Shown: positions 44,160 through 53,687, counted from the first letter of the stretch. The stretch is DNA of 64,000 nt from Cytophagales bacterium (GCA_013299045.1 JAAFJX010000012.1:1-64000); one strand, 5' to 3'. The notes: a model not told the origin generated them from the letters alone. Program-made: numbers and translations.

Positions 44160-46724
44160 ATGCGCCTCGTCAAGCCAAGCCCTACATTCTTTCTTCTTTT
44201 TTTTCTTGCTCTAAGCATCTATTCTTTATTTTTTAGTGCACCCGCTTCTGCTCAATTGGGCATTAATCGCAAGAAAGTAACCAATCTTAGCGGAGACCCC
44301 ATTGATTATGCCGCCCCCAAACAATACGAAATAGGCGGCGTTAAGGTAGAGGGAGCGCAGTTTGCAGACCCCAGTATCTTGATTTCAATGACAGACCTCC
44401 GCGTTGGCCGCAAGATTATGATTCCGGGCGACGAAATTAGCAACGCCATTCGTCTGCTCTGGAAACAAGGGCTTTTGGGCGATGCAAGTGTTTTGGTAGA
44501 AAAATTTGAAGGCGAAAAAGTGTTTTTGATTCTTCGCATTCAGGAAAGACCGCGTCTGAGCCGCTTTATGTTTGAGGGTATCCGAAAAGGCCAAGCAGAA
44601 ACCCTTACTGAAAAAATTAAGCTCATAAAAGGTAAAATTATTACAGACGTAATGATTAAAAATACACAAACGACTATTACAAAGCACTTTGTGGATAAAG
44701 GGTTCAAGAATGCAAAAGTAGATATTGTGCAGAAAAAAGACACACTACTCAATAACAGCGCTTTGCTCACAATAAACGTCAACAAGGGCGACCGTGTTAA
44801 AATAGAGCATATCAAGCTGACTGGAGTTACGGCCTTTAAGGAAGGGAAAGTCCGCCGAAAAATGAAAAAGACTAAAGCCACAGGCCCTTGGAAGATATTT
44901 ACAATGTCTCGTTTTTTGGCCAAAGAATATGAAAATGATAAGCAAAAGATAGTGGCTTTTTATAATAAAAATGGCTACCGCGATGCTTCTATAAGTTACG
45001 ACACCGTTTATGATGTTTCCTTGAAACGAATGGGCATAGAAATGACCATAGACGAAGGCAGCAAATACTACTTTGGCGACATTACATGGGAGGGCAATTA
45101 TCTTTACCCTGACTCGGCCCTGAGCGAGGTTTTAGGCATCAAGAAAGGAGATATTTATAATCCTGCTGAACTACAAAAGCGCCTAAACTTTAACCCAACA
45201 GGGCTAGACGTTTCGGCTATGTACATGGACAGAGGTTATCTCTTTTTTGGGGTAGAGCCAGTAGAAGTACGCATAGCGAACGACTCTGTAAATATTGAAA
45301 TGCGCATTTATGAAGGGGAGCAAGCCAGTATTAACCGCGTAACGCTTGGCGGAAATACCACCACCAGCGACCACGTCGTTATGCGAGAGGTGCGTACCTT
45401 GCCTGGCCAAAAGTTTAATCGCTCTTTGTTGGTGCGTTCACAACGCGAACTCATGAACTTAGGCTTTTTTGACCCTGAAGCCTTGAATGCACAACCGCGC
45501 CCAAATATGTCGGACGGCACCGTGGACATTGGCTATGTGGTGGCGGAGCGCTCCAACAACCAAATTGAACTTTCAGGTGGCTGGGGTGGCGCTTTGGGTT
45601 TTGTGGGCACGCTCGGCTTGAATCTAGGCAACTTTTCGGCTCGCAAGATGTTCAAGCCCAAAGAATGGCAGCCGCTGCCACAGGGCGATGGTCAGCGTAT
45701 GTCTATCCGCTTTCAGGCCAACGGACGTGCGTTTCAGACCTACTCGGCTTCCTTTTCCGAACCATGGTTAGGTGGCAAAAAACCTAACTTTTTCAGCCTT
45801 AATTTACAGCATTCTGTGCAGAGGCAGTTAGACCAACAGCGTCGTAAGACCTTAGGCACATTCCAAGTTACAAGTGCTTCGGTGGGTATAGGTAAGCGCC
45901 TCACCTTCCCTGATGACTACTTTGCTGTTAATTACACACTCAGCTACTTGCGTTATAATTTGGATAACTATGGCAATTTAGGTTTTAGAGGCATTAGTAC
46001 AGGCAAGTTCAACAACATTGTCTTTAATACGACCATTAGTCGCAACAGCATAGATAACCCTATCTATCCACGTGAAGGCTCAAATATATCTCTGAGCGTG
46101 AACCTCTCGCCGCCTTATTCTCTGCTGGGGCGCGACAACCTAGAAGGCCGCCCAATACAAGAGCAGTTCAGGTGGGTAGAGTACCACAAATGGATGTTTG
46201 ATAACTGGTGGTATTTGCGCATTGTTCAAAATTTAGTCATGATGACCCGTATGCACTTTGGCTACATCGGTACATACCGTGCGGGAGCAGTGGCAACGCC
46301 ATTTGAACGCTTTATTATGGGCGGTGATGGTCTTTCTTTTGGCAATATGGTTCTTGGCCAAGACATTGTGGGCTTGCGTGGGTATCCCAACAACTCCATA
46401 GTGCCTTCCACGGACGCACAATCTCAGCAAGAAGGCGGCACTATCTTCAATAAAATGGTGGTAGAACTTCGCTATCCGCTCACAACGAGCCAAGCCACTT
46501 CCATTTACGTTTTGGCCTTTGCAGAGGCAGGTAATAACTGGTCTGCCTTCAAGGATTTTGCCCCATTTGATGTTCGCCGTTCAGCGGGTGTGGGCGCGCG
46601 TATCTTTATGCCAGCCTTCGGTATGCTGGGTGTAGATTGGGCTTATGGCTTTGACCGCCTACCAGGCTCAGCTGGTGCAAACCGCACCCAGTTCCATTTC
46701 ACGATAGGCCAAATGATTCGTTAG
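44160..46724 (+). CDS. bamA: Outer-membrane assembly factor, BamA/Omp85-like
   Basis: BamA inserts beta-barrel proteins into the outer membrane. This 854-residue protein has a signal peptide (PSPTFFLLFFLALSIYS, cleavage near ASAQ), several POTRA repeats (roughly residues 45-430, for example VGRKIMIPGDEISNAIRLLW and GTEYYFGDITWEGN-like KYYFGDITWEGNYLYPD), and a C-terminal 16-strand-type barrel. The barrel contains the diagnostic LRGY in DIVGLRGYPNNS near residue 740 and FTIGQMIR at the end. A longer frame from 44112 exists; the ATG at 44160 fits the signal peptide and the promoter. TamA-like relatives cannot be fully excluded. It ends before a strong terminator. Confidence 0.87.
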   Translation: MRLVKPSPTFFLLFFLALSIYSLFFSAPASAQLGINRKKVTNLSGDPIDYAAPKQYEIGGVKVEGAQFADPSILISMTDLRVGRKIMIPGDEISNAIRLLWKQGLLGDASVLVEKFEGEKVFLILRIQERPRLSRFMFEGIRKGQAETLTEKIKLIKGKIITDVMIKNTQTTITKHFVDKGFKNAKVDIVQKKDTLLNNSALLTINVNKGDRVKIEHIKLTGVTAFKEGKVRRKMKKTKATGPWKIFTMSRFLAKEYENDKQKIVAFYNKNGYRDASISYDTVYDVSLKRMGIEMTIDEGSKYYFGDITWEGNYLYPDSALSEVLGIKKGDIYNPAELQKRLNFNPTGLDVSAMYMDRGYLFFGVEPVEVRIANDSVNIEMRIYEGEQASINRVTLGGNTTTSDHVVMREVRTLPGQKFNRSLLVRSQRELMNLGFFDPEALNAQPRPNMSDGTVDIGYVVAERSNNQIELSGGWGGALGFVGTLGLNLGNFSARKMFKPKEWQPLPQGDGQRMSIRFQANGRAFQTYSASFSEPWLGGKKPNFFSLNLQHSVQRQLDQQRRKTLGTFQVTSASVGIGKRLTFPDDYFAVNYTLSYLRYNLDNYGNLGFRGISTGKFNNIVFNTTISRNSIDNPIYPREGSNISLSVNLSPPYSLLGRDNLEGRPIQEQFRWVEYHKWMFDNWWYLRIVQNLVMMTRMHFGYIGTYRAGAVATPFERFIMGGDGLSFGNMVLGQDIVGLRGYPNNSIVPSTDAQSQQEGGTIFNKMVVELRYPLTTSQATSIYVLAFAEAGNNWSAFKDFAPFDVRRSAGVGARIFMPAFGMLGVDWAYGFDRLPGSAGANRTQFHFTIGQMIR

Positions 46725-46750
46725 CAACGTTTTGTTTGCAATAGAACGTA

Positions 46751-46792
46751 AAAAAAACCTACAAAGATTTCAAAATCATTGTAGGTTTTTTT
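46751..46792. terminator. Intrinsic terminator between the BamA-like gene and the zinc-site protein gene
   Basis: AAAAAAACCTACAA (46751-46764) pairs perfectly with TTGTAGGTTTTTTT (46779-46792), a 14-bp stem ending in T runs on both strands, so it can terminate both converging genes. Confidence 0.85.
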
Positions 46793-46835
46793 GTCTTGGG
46801 TTGCAATTATTAAAGAGGTATATTTTTAGTAAAAG

Positions 46836-47366
46836 CTATTCAGTCTTTTTTTCTATTTTGCCTCTAGTCTCAACAGTATCACCCGTGATAACGTCTATCT
46901 GCATTTCGCCTTCCGTTTGTACCGCACCATCTACTTCTTGTGCTGCATTGGTTTCTGTTTTACCGCGTTTCTGTGTGTCATCAGGGGCTACATCGCCAGT
47001 TTTCTGTTTGCCTCCTTTACAATTAGAGGCCAAGAGCATAGTACCTACGAGCAATAGAATTAAGAAACGACTACTACTTTTAAGAGTCCCCTTTACTTTT
47101 TTGGACTTTATCTTTTGATAAAAAGCAGACCAAAATGCTTGGTTTGTGCCCTTGTTGTCTTCTTGTAGTTGGCTCACAAAAAAATGACCGCATATACGTT
47201 CATTGGTACGTGAGTCCAAGTAGGCCAACACCTCTATTGGACTCATTTTTGTAAAATCTACGACGACTTTGCGACAACTGCCGCAAAAACGGCCATTGTC
47301 GCGTGGGGTCATGCTGTTCCAACCTACAGAACAAGGCTCTGGAATACTCACTGATGTCTGTTTCAT
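46836..47366 (-). CDS. Membrane protein with N-terminal cysteine motif
   Basis: 176 residues. The N-terminus has three cysteines in a fixed spacing (PEPCSVGWNSM, then FCGSC at 28-31) within MTPRDNGRFCGSCRKVVVDF. This matches a small Bacteroidota family that probably binds a metal on the cytoplasmic side. A single membrane segment follows at about 100-116 (RFLILLLVGTMLLASNC), and the tail of 60 residues is acidic and low-complexity, likely periplasmic. The family's function is not known. It converges with the BamA-like gene across the shared terminator. Confidence 0.7.
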   Translation of the reverse strand: MKQTSVSIPEPCSVGWNSMTPRDNGRFCGSCRKVVVDFTKMSPIEVLAYLDSRTNERICGHFFVSQLQEDNKGTNQAFWSAFYQKIKSKKVKGTLKSSSRFLILLLVGTMLLASNCKGGKQKTGDVAPDDTQKRGKTETNAAQEVDGAVQTEGEMQIDVITGDTVETRGKIEKKTE

Positions 47367-47458
47367 GGCTTAGGGATAAACAATCATTGGTTTGATTTTT
47401 TTTTTAACGGAAGAAAGACGACTTGGTTATCAAAGCGTTGCCACAAAGATTAAGAAAA

Positions 47459-48301
47459 TTACGGGAAATTTTCCTCAAAAAGCTGATGTAAGCGTATAGC
47501 CTCGCTAGCTTCGCGTACATCATGCACCCGTAGAATGCGTGCCCCCCGTGTTAGAGCGAGTGTGTTGAGTACAGTCGTTCCGTTTAAGGCCAGCTCTGGC
47601 TTAATTTGCAGAGGTTTGCATATCATAGATTTGCGCGAAACCCCAACCAAGATAGGGAGATGAAAAGCCTTAAAAACATTAAGATTGGCCAAAAGTTGAT
47701 AGTTTTGGGCTACGTCTTTTGCGAAGCCAAAGCCAAGGTCTAGAACTATATCGGTGAGGCCAAGCTGATGCAATGTTTGTATTCTTTCAGTAAAAAAGTC
47801 AAAAATATTGGGCACTAAGTCTTCATATTGAGTTAGTTGCATCATCGTTTTGGGCGTGCCTCGGCTGTGCATCAGCACGTAAGGCGCTTTGTATTTGGCA
47901 GCTATCTGCCAAATTGCTGGGTCTAGCTGGCCTCCGCTTATGTCGTTTATGAGGTGTGCGCCAGCTCGCAAGGCGGCTTCGGCCACTTCCGCCCTAAAAG
48001 TATCAATGGAGAGAAAAATATGCGGAAAATTAAGAGACAGTTGCTCAATGATGGGGCAAACGCGGTCAATCTCTGCTTGTAAAGGCACGTCCTCAGCATT
48101 AGGCCGGGTGGAGTAGCCGCCTATATCCAGCAGGGTAGCACCGTCTTTGAGCATTTGCGCCGCTACGCTCAAGGCCGTGTCCAGGCTAGGTACACGGCTT
48201 TGGCTATAAAAAGAGTCGTTGGTGCTATTCAGAATACCCATCACGCAGGGTTTTTCTAAAGAAAGCAACCGTCCGCGGCAGTTTAAACTCAAGGGGTTCA
48301 T
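47459..48301 (-). CDS. folP: Dihydropteroate synthase
   Basis: FolP condenses p-aminobenzoate with dihydropterin pyrophosphate in folate synthesis and is the target of sulfonamides. The 280-residue protein has the main motifs: VMGILNSTNDSFYSQSR (canonical GILNVTPDSF), LLDIGGYSTRP, the HLINDISGG loop, VLDLGFGFAKD, and VGVSRKSMI. The N-S-T-N in place of N-V-T-P in the first loop is unusual. The gene starts three bases after the stop of the DUF4494 gene, so the two are an operon with a shared consensus promoter. Confidence 0.92.
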   Translation of the reverse strand: MNPLSLNCRGRLLSLEKPCVMGILNSTNDSFYSQSRVPSLDTALSVAAQMLKDGATLLDIGGYSTRPNAEDVPLQAEIDRVCPIIEQLSLNFPHIFLSIDTFRAEVAEAALRAGAHLINDISGGQLDPAIWQIAAKYKAPYVLMHSRGTPKTMMQLTQYEDLVPNIFDFFTERIQTLHQLGLTDIVLDLGFGFAKDVAQNYQLLANLNVFKAFHLPILVGVSRKSMICKPLQIKPELALNGTTVLNTLALTRGARILRVHDVREASEAIRLHQLFEENFP

Positions 48302-48304
48302 ACC

Positions 48305-48775
48305 CTAAGATTCTGTGCTTTCTAGTGGCTTTAAACCAACACGAACGCGCTCGTCAGCCGCTTTAAATGGGAATACTTCCAAAATAGGGCTTTTTGAGAT
48401 TTCCACGAGTTCGTAGGGTACTTGCATACCTCTTAGTTTTTCGGTAAGGCGGTCGTTGGCCTGGCGCAAATCTACCGCCGTTAGTATAATAGTTTCTGTT
48501 ACTTGCTTTTCTTTGCCTTTTGATTCATCTACGGACGTGTATTGAACTTTGCATTTGTACCAAACTTCGGAATCGGTATAACGGAACACCTCGTGGATAT
48601 TGGATTTGGTAACACTCATTACCGTAAAGTTTTCTAACCCGCTTCCTACTTCTTCAAACACACGGGTTTCGGCTTCCGAAAAATTGATAGCGTCTAACAA
48701 ATAATTTTCTACTTGCTTTTTATAAGTACCGTCCTCGTGCTGACGATAATAACTCACTTTACACAAAAACCACAT
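48305..48775 (-). CDS. DUF4494-family protein
   Basis: 156 residues, no signal peptide. The sequence has two similar strand-helix units: WFLCKVSYYRQHEDGTYKKQ and VWYKCKVQYTSVDESKGKEK, each followed by a helix with FSEAETRV or LRQANDRL and a strand near I-L-E-V-F. This matches the DUF4494 family of Bacteroidota. Function unknown. The upstream promoter drives it and folP. Confidence 0.85.
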   Translation of the reverse strand: MWFLCKVSYYRQHEDGTYKKQVENYLLDAINFSEAETRVFEEVGSGLENFTVMSVTKSNIHEVFRYTDSEVWYKCKVQYTSVDESKGKEKQVTETIILTAVDLRQANDRLTEKLRGMQVPYELVEISKSPILEVFPFKAADERVRVGLKPLESTES

Positions 48776-48812
48776 AAGAACATTCTTTATTTAGAACATG
48801 AGATTAAGGTTA

Positions 48813-48843
48813 CAAAGATAAAACATTGTCCTTTAAACGCCAA
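48813..48843 (-). promoter_or_regulatory. Bacteroidota promoter of the DUF4494-folP operon
   Basis: On the minus strand TTG (48843-48841, within TTTTG), a 20-base spacer and TATCTTTG (48820-48813) are an exact match to the consensus. The leader to the ATG at 48775 is about 30 bases. Confidence 0.75.
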
Positions 48844-49028
48844 AAGGGCATGGCGAATAAAAAACATTAAAGAATAGCGTGTAAGTTTTTGGTTTGTAGC
48901 CTTTTATTTGGATTAGCTTGTGGATAATAAGCTGCTCATCATCAAAGTTTAGCCTGAAAAAAAAGCCATTTCATATCCAAGTCTCCTTATTCTATAAGAT
49001 TTTTCTTCTTTGAAGACTCAAACAAAAA

Positions 49029-49065
49029 GCAAACCTACAAGGTTTCAAAAGCCTTATAGGTTTGC
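49029..49065 (-). terminator. Hairpin terminator after the beta-barrel gene
   Basis: GCAAACCTACAAGG (49029-49042) pairs with CCTTATAGGTTTGC (49052-49065), 14 bp with one mismatch. It lies 24 bases past the stop of the minus-strand gene and is followed there by TTTTTGTTTG. Confidence 0.75.
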
Positions 49066-49088
49066 GTAGAACTTCTGCTAAATATCTA

Positions 49089-49730
49089 TTAAAAACGACC
49101 TATTTTAATGTAAGCACCAAAGTTAGCGCCATTCATAGCATTAGAGTCGGTGTCGGGCAGGGTTATGGCGGAGGCAATGCGATAAGCTCCTGTAGCGCCT
49201 ATTCTCAAAAAGCGCGTCAGGTTTAACTCTACATGGATAGATGGCTCTACATAACCAAAAACGTCTCCTTCAATAAGTTCGCCTTCCTGCCAAGTGTTGT
49301 CTATGTAGTCAAAGTAGCCATGCCATCCCAAGCCTATACCGACCGGAAAAGTAAGATGCACCACACGGTTAGAGGCCACAATAGGCTCTAAAAAAAGGCC
49401 ACCCATACCGCCCACGCTGCGCATACGTCTGCCAGTAGCATTGTCTGTTTTTACGCCCTCGGGCACTAAGCCAAAACCCTCAAAGCCAAAACCCAAGGCG
49501 CGACCAGCAATAAGACCCAAGCGACCGCCCGTTATAATGGCATTGTTGCCTACCACCCTGCCAAATTTAATCATGGGCGAAGCATAAAAGCCAAAATGAC
49601 GGCTGCTACTCATTAGGGTTCTGACCTCGTCGTCCTTTTTCCTTTCAGACTTTGTGGAGTCAAATTGCGCGAAAACCGTTAATTGGTTCAATAAAATAAA
49701 GGAAGCAAAAAGCAAAAAAAACTTTTTCAT
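49089..49730 (-). CDS. Predicted outer-membrane beta-barrel protein
   Basis: 213 residues from the ATG at 49730 (MKKFFLLFASFILLNQLTVF), which begins a good signal peptide with cleavage near FAQ. The mature part has alternating aromatic and Gly-rich strands (GRLGLIAGRALGFGFEGFG, FPVGIGLGWHGYFDYID, ATGAYRIASAI) and ends in I-K-I-G-R-F, typical of small Bacteroidota barrels. A longer frame from 49802 lacks signal character. Function unknown. A hairpin terminator follows. Confidence 0.7.
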   Translation of the reverse strand: MKKFFLLFASFILLNQLTVFAQFDSTKSERKKDDEVRTLMSSSRHFGFYASPMIKFGRVVGNNAIITGGRLGLIAGRALGFGFEGFGLVPEGVKTDNATGRRMRSVGGMGGLFLEPIVASNRVVHLTFPVGIGLGWHGYFDYIDNTWQEGELIEGDVFGYVEPSIHVELNLTRFLRIGATGAYRIASAITLPDTDSNAMNGANFGAYIKIGRF

Positions 49731-50006
49731 GTTTTCAGAAATGTTTGTTTTAAAGTGTTTTGTATGAAGCGTCTCATACGCTTTTGATAACCTAAAGAGC
49801 AATCGTTTCTGTAAAGGTTGCTATAAGTTTAGCTTTTTTTTGTCAAGAAATATTTCCGTAAAAAATATCTTATAGACCTAACTAGCTGCTTGCAAGGAAA
49901 AAACAGCAATGCAGCATAAATACTCGTAAAAAAAGTGTAAATTGCGCTCCAATACAGCTGCTGTTTGGCTAAAACAGATGATAAAAGTGGCTAAAATCAA
50001 AAAAAA

Positions 50007-50744
50007 ATGACACACACACCAGAAACACCAAATATTATTCAAACGCGCAATATAGCTAAGGTCTATAAAATGGGCACAGAAGTTATTTATGCGCTTAAAT
50101 CTATTTCCATTGATATTAAGAAAGGTGAGTATGTGGCTTTTATGGGTACTTCGGGGTCAGGAAAATCAACGCTCATGAACATTATTGGTTGCTTGGACAC
50201 ACCTACTGCTGGGCAGTATGTTTTAAATAACCATGATGTGAGCAATTTGAGTGAAAACTCCCTGGCAGATATCCGAAACAAAGAAATTGGGTTTATTTTT
50301 CAAAACTTTAACCTCCTGCCGCGTTCTTCTGCGCTTGAGAATGTTGCTCAACCTCTTATTTATGCGGGCTGGAGTAGCCAAGACAGGCTAGAAAAAAGCT
50401 ATGAAATGCTCAAAAAAGTGGGGCTGGCCGAACGCGCCACGCACAAACCCAATGAGTTGTCGGGTGGACAACGCCAGCGTGTGGCCATTGCACGTGCCTT
50501 AGTAAATACGCCGAGTATTCTGCTCGCAGACGAACCAACAGGAAACTTAGACAGCAAAACATCGCACGAAATCATGGAGCTTTTTGCTGAACTCTATAGC
50601 CTAGGCCACACCATCATCATGGTTACACACGAAGACGATATTGCCAATCATGCCAAGCGCATTGTGAGCCTCCGCGACGGTCTTGTGGAAAAAGATGCTA
50701 TCAATCCAAACTTTGTAGAACCCAAAGCGGCACTTAAACATTAA
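50007..50744 (+). CDS. ABC transporter ATPase, LolD/MacB type
   Basis: 245 residues with the whole nucleotide-binding domain: Walker [10 protein letters not shown], the Q-loop in [14 protein letters not shown], signature LSGGQRQRV, Walker [13 protein letters not shown] and an H-loop histidine in MVTHEDD. The combination of EPTGNLD and the short length places it in the LolD/MacB/FtsE subfamily, which couples with FtsX-type membrane subunits for lipoprotein release or export. No such membrane subunit is adjacent in the window; the next genes are an alpha/beta hydrolase and cysQ. Confidence 0.88.
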   Translation: MTHTPETPNIIQTRNIAKVYKMGTEVIYALKSISIDIKKGEYVAFMGTSGSGKSTLMNIIGCLDTPTAGQYVLNNHDVSNLSENSLADIRNKEIGFIFQNFNLLPRSSALENVAQPLIYAGWSSQDRLEKSYEMLKKVGLAERATHKPNELSGGQRQRVAIARALVNTPSILLADEPTGNLDSKTSHEIMELFAELYSLGHTIIMVTHEDDIANHAKRIVSLRDGLVEKDAINPNFVEPKAALKH

Positions 50745-50773
50745 GTTATACATCAAAACACCCCGCTATAAAA

Positions 50774-51577
50774 ATGAAACATCGCCTCTCAGACGGATTA
50801 GAAATTTACTATGAGTATTATCCGCTCCCAGACCCCCAAAAGCCCGTTTTGGTTTTTCTGAACGGCCTCACACAGTCCACAATGTCATGGGCTTTTTTCT
50901 TAAATGCGCTAAAAAGCACGCATAATATTCTGTTGCTGGACTTGGTCTTTCAAGGACTTTCAGACAAAAAAGGGAGCTTTCGCTCATTTGACCAACACGC
51001 GGCAGACGTGCGGAGTCTGATGGACACACTTGGCATAACGAAGTGTGTGCCTATAGGAATTTCTTATGGTGGAGCGGTGGCGCAACGCTTTTTGGTGAAT
51101 CATAATGATTATTGTGAAAAGGCCGTCATTATCTCTTCTTTCGCACACAAAACAGTTTATTTTGATGCACTGGGGCACTCTTGGAAAAGCGCTTTACAGG
51201 CTGGTGGCTATCCGCTCATGCTTGATGTTATGTTGCCTTCTGTCCTTGCGCCCACCTATTTTGAAAATCCGCTTATTCCTATCGAGCAAATGAGGCAAAT
51301 GCGCCTTGGCCTGAATGAAGACAAGGAGGCTATTCTCAAACTGATGCAAGCTACCGAAACCAGCGGTGATTATAGGCCTTACTTGCAAAAGGTAAAACAG
51401 AAAGTGCTTGTTATTCAAGGCGATTATGACCCCCTTACTACGCCGCTTATGGGCAAAGCCATGGCTGATGCCTTACCCAACTCAGAGTTTGTTTGTCTGC
51501 CACGCAAAGGGCATACGCTCAATTTAGAAGCCATACCCGAATGCCTTGCACTTTTGCAAAAGTTCTTAACTGATTAA
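50774..51577 (+). CDS. Alpha/beta hydrolase
   Basis: 267 residues of the alpha/beta hydrolase fold. The nucleophile elbow is GISYGGAVAQ (serine in G-x-S-x-G, near residue 97), preceded by LVFLNGLTQSTMSW carrying the oxyanion-hole region. The acid is likely in GDYDPLTTP and the histidine in RKGHTLNLEA close to the C-terminus. The substrate is unknown. It starts 29 bases after the ABC ATPase gene and ends 11 bases before cysQ, so these genes are probably one transcript. Confidence 0.85.
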   Translation: MKHRLSDGLEIYYEYYPLPDPQKPVLVFLNGLTQSTMSWAFFLNALKSTHNILLLDLVFQGLSDKKGSFRSFDQHAADVRSLMDTLGITKCVPIGISYGGAVAQRFLVNHNDYCEKAVIISSFAHKTVYFDALGHSWKSALQAGGYPLMLDVMLPSVLAPTYFENPLIPIEQMRQMRLGLNEDKEAILKLMQATETSGDYRPYLQKVKQKVLVIQGDYDPLTTPLMGKAMADALPNSEFVCLPRKGHTLNLEAIPECLALLQKFLTD

Positions 51578-51588
51578 TTGAGCTGCTT

Positions 51589-52353
51589 ATGATGCCTCAA
51601 AACTTAATTCCTGTGCTTTCGGAAGCTGCTAAGGCCATTTTGAATGTGTATGAAAGTCCTCAGCACCAAATATCATTCAAAGAAGATAAATCTCCACTCA
51701 CGGCAGCCGATAAGGCTTCGCACCATATCCTAACCCACTATTTGAATGCAGAGTTTCCTGATATGCCTATTCTCTCGGAGGAGGGACAGCAAACGGATTA
51801 CGTGCATCGTAAGCATTGGGAACGCTATTGGCTGCTAGACCCCCTAGACGGCACCAAGGAGTTTATAAAAAGAACAGGGCACTTTTGTATTAATTTAAGC
51901 CTCATGCAAGGACAACACCCTGAGGTGGCATGGATTTACGTGCCTCTAGAGCACTGCTGTTACTGGGCAGTAAAGGGAGGAGGGGCGTTCAAAACAACAC
52001 AAAATAGCACAATACGCTTACAAGTGCGTAGTCATGAACTGATGCCCAAGCCGCGTATCGTTGTGCTCTCGAGCGCCAGCCATGCCAGCCCCGAAGAGGC
52101 ACAGTGGTATGCCCCCTACGATATTGAGCGCATAGAAAAAATGGGCAGTGCTATCAAATTTGGGCTTTTGGCCGAAGGCAAGGGCGATTTTTACGTCCGC
52201 TTTAGGCCAACAATGGAATGGGATACTGCCGCTGGCCAACTCATCGTGGAAGAAGCGGGAGGACAACTATTGAGCCTCAAAGGAAAACCGTTCATATATA
52301 ACCGACCAGAACTTTACAACGGTGGTTTTGTCTGTAAGGCTATATTTTATTGA
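51589..52353 (+). CDS. cysQ: 3'(2'),5'-bisphosphate nucleotidase, CysQ-type
   Basis: CysQ removes the 3'-phosphate of PAP and PAPS and so detoxifies a by-product of sulfate assimilation. The 254-residue protein shows the inositol-monophosphatase-superfamily metal motifs: EDKSPLTAADKAS, LSEEG (residue 62 region), and WLLDPLDGTKEFIKRTGHF. A C-terminal WDTAAGQLIVEEAGG follows. The sulfur metabolism partners are not in the window. A related inositol-phosphatase role remains possible, though the KEFIK form is typical of CysQ. Confidence 0.88.
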   Translation: MMPQNLIPVLSEAAKAILNVYESPQHQISFKEDKSPLTAADKASHHILTHYLNAEFPDMPILSEEGQQTDYVHRKHWERYWLLDPLDGTKEFIKRTGHFCINLSLMQGQHPEVAWIYVPLEHCCYWAVKGGGAFKTTQNSTIRLQVRSHELMPKPRIVVLSSASHASPEEAQWYAPYDIERIEKMGSAIKFGLLAEGKGDFYVRFRPTMEWDTAAGQLIVEEAGGQLLSLKGKPFIYNRPELYNGGFVCKAIFY

Positions 52354-52415
52354 AGCGGTTTCAGGCAGAGCATAGAGTGTACTGACCTACTAAATTTTAT
52401 CAACATCACTTTTCA

Positions 52416-52931
52416 ATGGTTAAAATAATTGAAACGACGAGGCTAAAGCTCATGGCTTGCGACCGCGAAACTTTGGAACGAGCAATAAGCGGAAGTCCTG
52501 AATTAGCGGACTACATTCAAGCAACAGTGCCTGCTAACTGGACTGCATTTGGAACAAGGGCGTTACAATATTCACTTGATAAACTAAATGCCTCAGAAAA
52601 TGAAAAAAATTGGTGGAGCTACTTCGTCATTCATAAGGCAGATAGTGTGTTGGTTGGGCTTTGTGGCTACAAAGGGCAGCCCAATGAACTGGGGTTGGTA
52701 GAAATTGGTTATGAAATAAAGGCAGATTATAGACTTAAAGGCCTGGCCACCGAACTGGTCAGAGCCTTGATTGATAATGCTTTTGCTTCAGGAAGAGTCC
52801 AGTGCATTCAAGCGCATACTTTAGGTGAAATCAACGCCTCAACAAACATTTTGGTCAAGTGTGGGTTTCAAAAAATAACAGAGATAACCGACCCACAACA
52901 TGGGAAAATATGGAAATGGGAACTAAAATAA
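52416..52931 (+). CDS. GNAT-family acetyltransferase
   Basis: 171 residues, RimJ/RimL-like. N-terminal ETTRLKLMACDRE starts the fold; the acetyl-CoA binding region is in VEIGYEIKADYRLKGLATEL, where the R-x-x-G-x-A pattern appears, and the C-terminal STNILVKCGFQKI motif contains the conserved asparagine. The acceptor (protein N-terminus, antibiotic or metabolite) is not evident. It lies just upstream of the WYL regulator on the same strand, though separated by 43 bases. Confidence 0.85.
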   Translation: MVKIIETTRLKLMACDRETLERAISGSPELADYIQATVPANWTAFGTRALQYSLDKLNASENEKNWWSYFVIHKADSVLVGLCGYKGQPNELGLVEIGYEIKADYRLKGLATELVRALIDNAFASGRVQCIQAHTLGEINASTNILVKCGFQKITEITDPQHGKIWKWELK

Positions 52932-52973
52932 AATGGGTCAATAAGCATACAACCCTAGATAAACACGAAAAAG

Positions 52974-53687
52974 ATGGATGCTAAGGATACCAAGCGCCTT
53001 TCAAGACTGACCGCCATGCTGACTCATCTGCAAACAAAAAAAACAATGACTGCTGCTGAGTTCGCTAAAAAATTCTCGGTCAGCAAAAGAACAATTTATC
53101 GGGACTTCAAAGCGCTGGAGCAGGCTGGTGTGCCCGTTCTTACCGAAGACGGAAAAGGCTATATGCTTATGGAAGGCTACAGGATTCCGCCCATCATGTT
53201 TTCTGAAAGTGAAGCAAACGCCCTGATAACTGCCGAACAGTTGGTCTTGAAAAACAAAGATGCGTCTTTCGTGAGGGACTACACCGAGGCTATTGGCAAG
53301 ATAAAAGCAGTATTACGCAGCAACACTAAAGACAAGGTAGATTTGCTCTCCAGACGAATTGCCTCAGGGCACAATACAAGCCACAGCCGCACCAGTAATA
53401 ACTTATCAATCCTACAACTAGCACTGACGAATTTTAATCTTGTCAAAGTAAAATATTATTCGCCTGATAATCAACAAACAACGGAAAGGACTATTGAACC
53501 TTTCGCAATTTACACGTCTCAAGAAAATTGGTTGCTCATCGCTTTTTGTAGGCTCAGAAATGATTATCGTGCTTTTCGTTTAGATAGAATTGAGACACTC
53601 AGCGTGCAAAACCAAACCTTTACGCCACATCAAATGACTTTTGAAGACTATTTTGAACGTTGTGTAAAAAAAAGCGCTACCCCCTGA
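52974..53687 (+). CDS. WYL-domain HTH transcriptional regulator (YafY family)
   Basis: 237 residues with an N-terminal winged helix-turn-helix (HTH_11: AAEFAKKFSVSKRTIYRDFK around residues 26-45) and a C-terminal WYL domain. The WYL segment has IEPFAIYTSQENWLLIAFCR and the YRAFRLDRI motif. WYL proteins sense ligands such as nucleotides or nucleic acid ends, or respond to drugs. The partner gene 58 bases downstream encodes a GyrI-like small-molecule binder, a pairing often seen in Bacteroidota, suggesting a regulator-effector pair. Confidence 0.88.
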   Translation: MDAKDTKRLSRLTAMLTHLQTKKTMTAAEFAKKFSVSKRTIYRDFKALEQAGVPVLTEDGKGYMLMEGYRIPPIMFSESEANALITAEQLVLKNKDASFVRDYTEAIGKIKAVLRSNTKDKVDLLSRRIASGHNTSHSRTSNNLSILQLALTNFNLVKVKYYSPDNQQTTERTIEPFAIYTSQENWLLIAFCRLRNDYRAFRLDRIETLSVQNQTFTPHQMTFEDYFERCVKKSATP

